Made by a program: the position numbers and the translations under genes. DNA of 64,000 bases from Aromatoleum buckelii (lineage in GTDB: Bacteria; Pseudomonadota; Gammaproteobacteria; Burkholderiales; Rhodocyclaceae). The notes beneath the pieces are model-generated. The model was not told where the DNA came from. It made no database searches and was given only the letters and a program-made list of their open reading frames with translations. Location of the stretch: NCBI RefSeq assembly GCF_012910785.2, contig NZ_WTVH02000001.1, forward strand, positions 124,001-188,000. Reading direction: 5' to 3'. Shown in pieces: positions 60,633 through 64,000 of this stretch. The number at the start of each line of letters is the position of its first letter. Position 1 is the stretch's first letter.

Positions 60633-61934
60633 TTAGAACATAGCACCCGGCAGCCACAGCACCAGGACCGGGAAGGCGAGCAGCAGCACCAGCCGCAGCA
60701 GGTCGGCCAAAATGAAGGGCAAGATGCCACGTACCACGGTTGAGGACGACACGCCGCGCGCTGCCGCCTGGACGACGAAAAGGTTCATGCCGATGGGCGG
60801 GGTTATCAGACCGATCTCTGCTACGGTTACCACGACGATGCCAAACCAGATCAGGTTGTAATCGAGTTGCAGCGCGACCGGGGCCAGTAGCGGCACCGTC
60901 AACAAGATCATGGACATGGAGTCCATGAAGCAACCGAGGATCACGTAAAAGATCAGGATCAGCACCATGACGGCGAGCGGGCTGAGACCTGACGCTTCGA
61001 TCAAGCCGATTAGAAACTGTGGCAGACCGGTGTTTTCGAGGAAGAAATTGAACAGCGCGGCACCGATCAGGATGAAGTAGATCATCCCGGTCAGCGCGGC
61101 AGTCTCAACGATCGACTCGCGCAGCGCCCGCTGGGTCAGCTTGCCTGATGCCAGCGCCAAAAGGAAGGCGCCGACAGCCCCCACCGCAGCGGCTTCTGTC
61201 GGGGTGAACCAACCCACATAGATGCCACCGATCACCATCGTAAAGAGCACCACCACCGGCCAAATCTGCCCGAGATAGCGGATACGGGTGGTCCAATCCA
61301 TTCGCGAGGCAAGCGGCGCGAGCGCGGGGTTCAGCCGCACCCGCCCGACGATCGCCAGTGCATACAGTGCGGTACCGAGCAGACCCGGGATCAGCGCGGC
61401 GATGAACAACTGTCCTATCGAACTCTGCGTCAGCAAACCGTAGATCACCAACAATACAGACGGCGGAATCAGCACGCCCAGCGTGCCGCCCGCAGCAACG
61501 GTGGCTGTGGATAGGGAGTCGTCGTAACCGGCGCGCTTCATTTCGGGTAATGCGACCCGACCGATGGTGGCCACCGTAGCGAGTGAGCTGCCGCAGATCG
61601 CCCCGAAGAAGGCACAGGCACCAATCGTCGTCACCGCGAGACCGCCGCGACGATGGCCGATGAAGCTGTTGATGGCGTTGAACAGGGAGCGTGACAAGCC
61701 CGCATGGGAGGCAAAGACCCCCATCATCACAAACAGAGGGATCACGCTGAAGGAATAGGGAAAGATCGACTCGAAGGGGCTGGAGCCGAGGATGTAGGCG
61801 GTGCCCACCCAGCCATTCAGCCACCAATAGCCGATCACCCCGATGGTGCCCATGGCGACGGCAACCGGCATGCCGAGCGCAATCAATCCGAGCGCAGCGA
61901 CGAAGCCGATGAGGCCGAGAAACGCGTCACTCAT
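60633..61934 (-). CDS. dctM: TRAP transporter large permease subunit
   Basis: A 433-residue DctM-type protein with about 12 membrane helices, including GRRGGLAVTTIGACAFFGAI and the family motif GGTLGVLIPPSVLLVIYGLL. It is the ion-coupled channel subunit of a tripartite periplasmic transporter. It overlaps dctQ by 8 bp. Confidence 0.95.
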   Translation of the reverse strand: MSDAFLGLIGFVAALGLIALGMPVAVAMGTIGVIGYWWLNGWVGTAYILGSSPFESIFPYSFSVIPLFVMMGVFASHAGLSRSLFNAINSFIGHRRGGLAVTTIGACAFFGAICGSSLATVATIGRVALPEMKRAGYDDSLSTATVAAGGTLGVLIPPSVLLVIYGLLTQSSIGQLFIAALIPGLLGTALYALAIVGRVRLNPALAPLASRMDWTTRIRYLGQIWPVVVLFTMVIGGIYVGWFTPTEAAAVGAVGAFLLALASGKLTQRALRESIVETAALTGMIYFILIGAALFNFFLENTGLPQFLIGLIEASGLSPLAVMVLILIFYVILGCFMDSMSMILLTVPLLAPVALQLDYNLIWFGIVVVTVAEIGLITPPIGMNLFVVQAAARGVSSSTVVRGILPFILADLLRLVLLLAFPVLVLWLPGAMF

Positions 61935-62415
61935 GGCGCGACACCCGCTGCCATGTTGCGGCCGTTTCCAGGACCACCCCGAGCAGCGACACGGTCAGCC
62001 CGATGAGCAGGGGATACCAATACCACGCCACCGGAATGCCAAGCTGCTGTGAGCGGTCGCCGAACATCGAGCGAACCTCGAAAGTTTCGAAGCCGTACCA
62101 AAGCATCAACCCTACCAGTACCAACGCGACCGCTGCAGCAAAAAGCTGCAGCGGAACCCTCAACGCCTTCGGCAGTGAATTGATCACGAAGTCGACGCCG
62201 ACATGGGCGCCCGTCATGAACGCATACGGCATCACCAGCCAGGCGCCGGTGACAACGAACAACTGAACCAGATCGACCACCCCTTGCACGGGCATGTCTA
62301 CGGTCCGTCCAATCACGTCGGCCACCGTCACTAACGCTGCGCCGCCGTATGCGGCGACGCCCAACGCGGCTAGGGCCGACACGAGGGAGCGTGCGAGACT
62401 ATGCACTCGGCTCAT
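61927..62415 (-). CDS. dctQ: TRAP transporter small permease subunit
   Basis: A 162-residue DctQ protein with four membrane helices. The VQLFVVTGAWLVMPYAFMTG and HVGVDFVINSLP segments are typical. The 3' end overlaps dctM by 8 bp, so the two are translationally coupled. Confidence 0.93.
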   Translation of the reverse strand: MSRVHSLARSLVSALAALGVAAYGGAALVTVADVIGRTVDMPVQGVVDLVQLFVVTGAWLVMPYAFMTGAHVGVDFVINSLPKALRVPLQLFAAAVALVLVGLMLWYGFETFEVRSMFGDRSQQLGIPVAWYWYPLLIGLTVSLLGVVLETAATWQRVSRHE

Positions 62416-62500
62416 TGGGTTTACTCCTGTCGTGGATGAGTGACCGGCTCTGGCGCTGCTGCCACAAGGGCCGATCTGGGTCAGGACTAACAGATCCTTG

Positions 62501-63535
62501 CTATCTCGCCGTCTTGAACTCAGCGATCTTCTTTTGCATCAGGCGGTAGATCTCTTCGGCATTGGCCACGCCTTCGCTCTTCACCTTCTGAATGTAGGCA
62601 TTGATCATGGGCTGCAGCGCCTCGCGCCAGCGCTCACGCTCGGCATCGGATAACTTCGTGATCACGTGACCGGCGGCGATCGCTTGCTCGCGGCCCGGCT
62701 TGTCCCAGGCGTCCCACCAATCGCCGAACTTCGGAATCAGGGCGTCCCCGGAGTACTGATCGATGCAGGCGCGCGCCTTGGGGCTCAGCCGGGCATAGGA
62801 GCGCTCGTTCATCACGAAGAAGAACGACACCGTATAGGCACCGAGTTCGAGATGGTAGTTGAGCACCTCGTTGAGACCGAAAGACTTGACTGGATCCCAC
62901 GGGAACACAGTGCCGTCGAGGACGCCCCGCTGAAGATTTTCGTACACCTCGCCGGGCGGCAGGCCTTGCGGCGTAGCGCCGAGGAAGGACAACATGTCGG
63001 ATACCGCCGGGCTCGGGGTACGGAGGCGCAAACCCTTCATGTCCTCCATGGTCTCGACCTTCTTCTGGCTGGTGTGTAGCAGTCCGCCGTTGTGCGCATG
63101 CAGGGCCAGCACCTTCAGGCCCTTGTACTCTTCGGCCAAGACGTCGGGCAGCAGTTGCCACAACGCGTGGGTTGCCGCACCCGCGTCATCGGTCAGGAAG
63201 GGCATGTCGATCAGTGAGGTGCGCGGAAAGCGGCCGCGTGGAATACCATGAAGGCCGTGGGCGATATCGACCACGCCGGCCACGACTTGCTCCTGCTGCC
63301 GCGCCACGTTCCCCAACTGCGTACCGGCCGGGAAGACCTCGAACTCGACCTCACCGCCGCTACACTGAGAGACCTGCTCGGTCCACGGCACAATGAAATC
63401 GGTATGGATGCCATGTACCGATGGCAGATAGTGGCTGAGTTTTAGCTTGGTTCGAGCTTCGGCGTCGTTCGCGACGCCCAGGGCTATCGCCGCCGAGAGC
63501 GCAGCACCGACCAGCAAATTGCGGGTGGACTTCAT
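62501..63535 (-). CDS. dctP: TRAP transporter substrate-binding protein
   Basis: A 344-residue DctP protein from ATG 63535 (AGGAG 6 bp upstream). The signal peptide covers residues 1-28 (ending DAEA). The ligand-binding fold has FPRTSLIDMPFL, the conserved Arg in GLRLRTPSPAVSDML and the GVLDGTVFPWDPVKSF segment. It delivers an organic acid, possibly aromatic, to DctQM. The ligand is not determined by sequence. Confidence 0.93.
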   Translation of the reverse strand: MKSTRNLLVGAALSAAIALGVANDAEARTKLKLSHYLPSVHGIHTDFIVPWTEQVSQCSGGEVEFEVFPAGTQLGNVARQQEQVVAGVVDIAHGLHGIPRGRFPRTSLIDMPFLTDDAGAATHALWQLLPDVLAEEYKGLKVLALHAHNGGLLHTSQKKVETMEDMKGLRLRTPSPAVSDMLSFLGATPQGLPPGEVYENLQRGVLDGTVFPWDPVKSFGLNEVLNYHLELGAYTVSFFFVMNERSYARLSPKARACIDQYSGDALIPKFGDWWDAWDKPGREQAIAAGHVITKLSDAERERWREALQPMINAYIQKVKSEGVANAEEIYRLMQKKIAEFKTAR

Positions 63536-63579
63536 TTTGTCTCCTTCGTTTGAACTTATGTTTGCCTTAACTTCGGCGC

Positions 63580-64000
63580 TCACAGCGCGAGCTTGATCCG
63601 CCCGCCATTCTTGGCACGGGAACAGCAGGCCATCATGCGCCGGTTCTCGGCCCGTTCTGCACGGGTCAGCACGAGGTCGCGGTGATCGATCTCGCCTTCC
63701 AGCACTTCCACTTCGCAGCTTCCACACAATCCCTCACAACAATCGCTAGCGATGTCGATGCCAACCGCACGGATCGCATCGAGCAGCGTAGCGTTTGCGG
63801 CCACCGACAGGGTCAGTCCCGAATCCTTCAACTCAGCCTCGAAAGCACTTTCCCTAGTGGGGTCCAGCCCGGCATGATGGGGCGAGAAATGTTCGAAATG
63901 CAGTGTGTTCTCCGGCAGGCCAGCCGTCAGGTCCTCCAGTGCGGTGATCATCCGCGCCGGCCCGCAGGCATAAATCTGCCCTCCTTCGGGCAGCGCCGCG
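63580..64000 (-). CDS. Oxygenase reductase with C-terminal [2Fe-2S] domain (partial)
   Basis: The last 139 codons of a reductase that extends past the window edge. Its NAD(P) part ends in GQIYACGPARMITALEDL. The C-terminal plant-type [2Fe-2S] domain has CCEGLCGSCEVEVLEGEIDH and the last Cys in MMACCSRA. This is the vanillate/phthalate-oxygenase reductase architecture, which passes electrons to a Rieske oxygenase. It lies about 45 bp upstream of dctP on the same strand, so the transporter may import an aromatic substrate for this system. Confidence 0.85.
   Translation of the reverse strand, partial: AALPEGGQIYACGPARMITALEDLTAGLPENTLHFEHFSPHHAGLDPTRESAFEAELKDSGLTLSVAANATLLDAIRAVGIDIASDCCEGLCGSCEVEVLEGEIDHRDLVLTRAERAENRRMMACCSRAKNGGRIKLAL

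Overview
The window is high-GC DNA (very dense long open frames on both strands, strongly GC-biased third positions) from a motile, respiratory, aromatic-degrading proteobacterium. A beta-proteobacterium of the Rhodocyclales type (Azoarcus, Aromatoleum or Thauera-like) fits the combination of p-cresol oxidation genes, PHA-related genes (phasin, 3-hydroxybutyrate dehydrogenase), a PEP-CTERM relic, TRAP transport and abundant c-di-GMP signalling. This is inference from gene content, not a phylogenetic result. No rRNA, tRNA or CRISPR array was seen.

Layout. (1) 51-9479, leftward: a nearly complete chemotaxis cluster. In transcription order it holds a LuxR-type response regulator, cheD, cheR, cheB, cheY, a cytoplasm-facing receptor with a CheZ-like phosphatase motif, a STAS protein, cheA and a transmembrane receptor; cheW is not in the window. 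(2) 9735-14936: an integrase scrap, a nitrate-sensor-type (NIT) chemoreceptor, and two unknown exported proteins. (3) 15114-25615: a mobile-element graveyard (IS5, IS91, IS630, IS256, IS5) around a three-gene membrane/stress operon whose first gene is split by an intact IS256-family element with a 9-bp target duplication. A phasin gene and a CheR fragment cut from a CheB/CheR fusion are also here. (4) 25708-33433: aconitase A and succinate dehydrogenase (sdhC-D-A-B, acnA) with a tiny SDHAF4-like assembly factor, bracketed by two decayed, related CBS-domain genes.

(5) 33660-40373: a ferredoxin-reductase-type flavoprotein, DUF488, a cupredoxin and its small partner, an AhpD-like protein, 3-hydroxybutyrate dehydrogenase, a patatin and a two-component pair. 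(6) 40707-42523: relics of an IS200/IS605 transposase, an ABC transporter ATPase (two frameshifts) and a PEP-CTERM protein. (7) 42791-44863: a diguanylate cyclase with a C-terminal hemerythrin domain. (8) 45007-52030: the p-cresol operon pchA-pchC-pchX-pchF plus a convergent aryl-alcohol dehydrogenase, flanked by ISL3 and IS1634-like relics. (9) 52126-59637: an FMN reductase, an IS66 relic, a large PAS-GGDEF-EAL protein whose REC domain is separated by a shift in a run of seven Gs, and a YecA/SEC-C protein. (10) 59683-64000: a hemerythrin-like protein, a decayed VOC gene, a DctPQM TRAP transporter and the end of an oxygenase-type [2Fe-2S] reductase.

How the parts work together. The pch operon turns p-cresol into 4-hydroxybenzoate: the PchF/PchC flavocytochrome oxidises the methyl group, and PchA (with the alcohol dehydrogenase) handles the alcohol and aldehyde. 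The TCA-cycle block feeds the resulting carbon into respiration. Receptors, CheA/CheY and several c-di-GMP enzymes link chemical and redox sensing to motility. The most interesting observations are the receptor with a built-in CheZ-type active site, the E-x-F C-terminal tails shared by receptors and CheD, the possibility that Tat-signal-bearing PchX carries signal-less PchF across the membrane, and the G-run frameshift that detaches a receiver domain.
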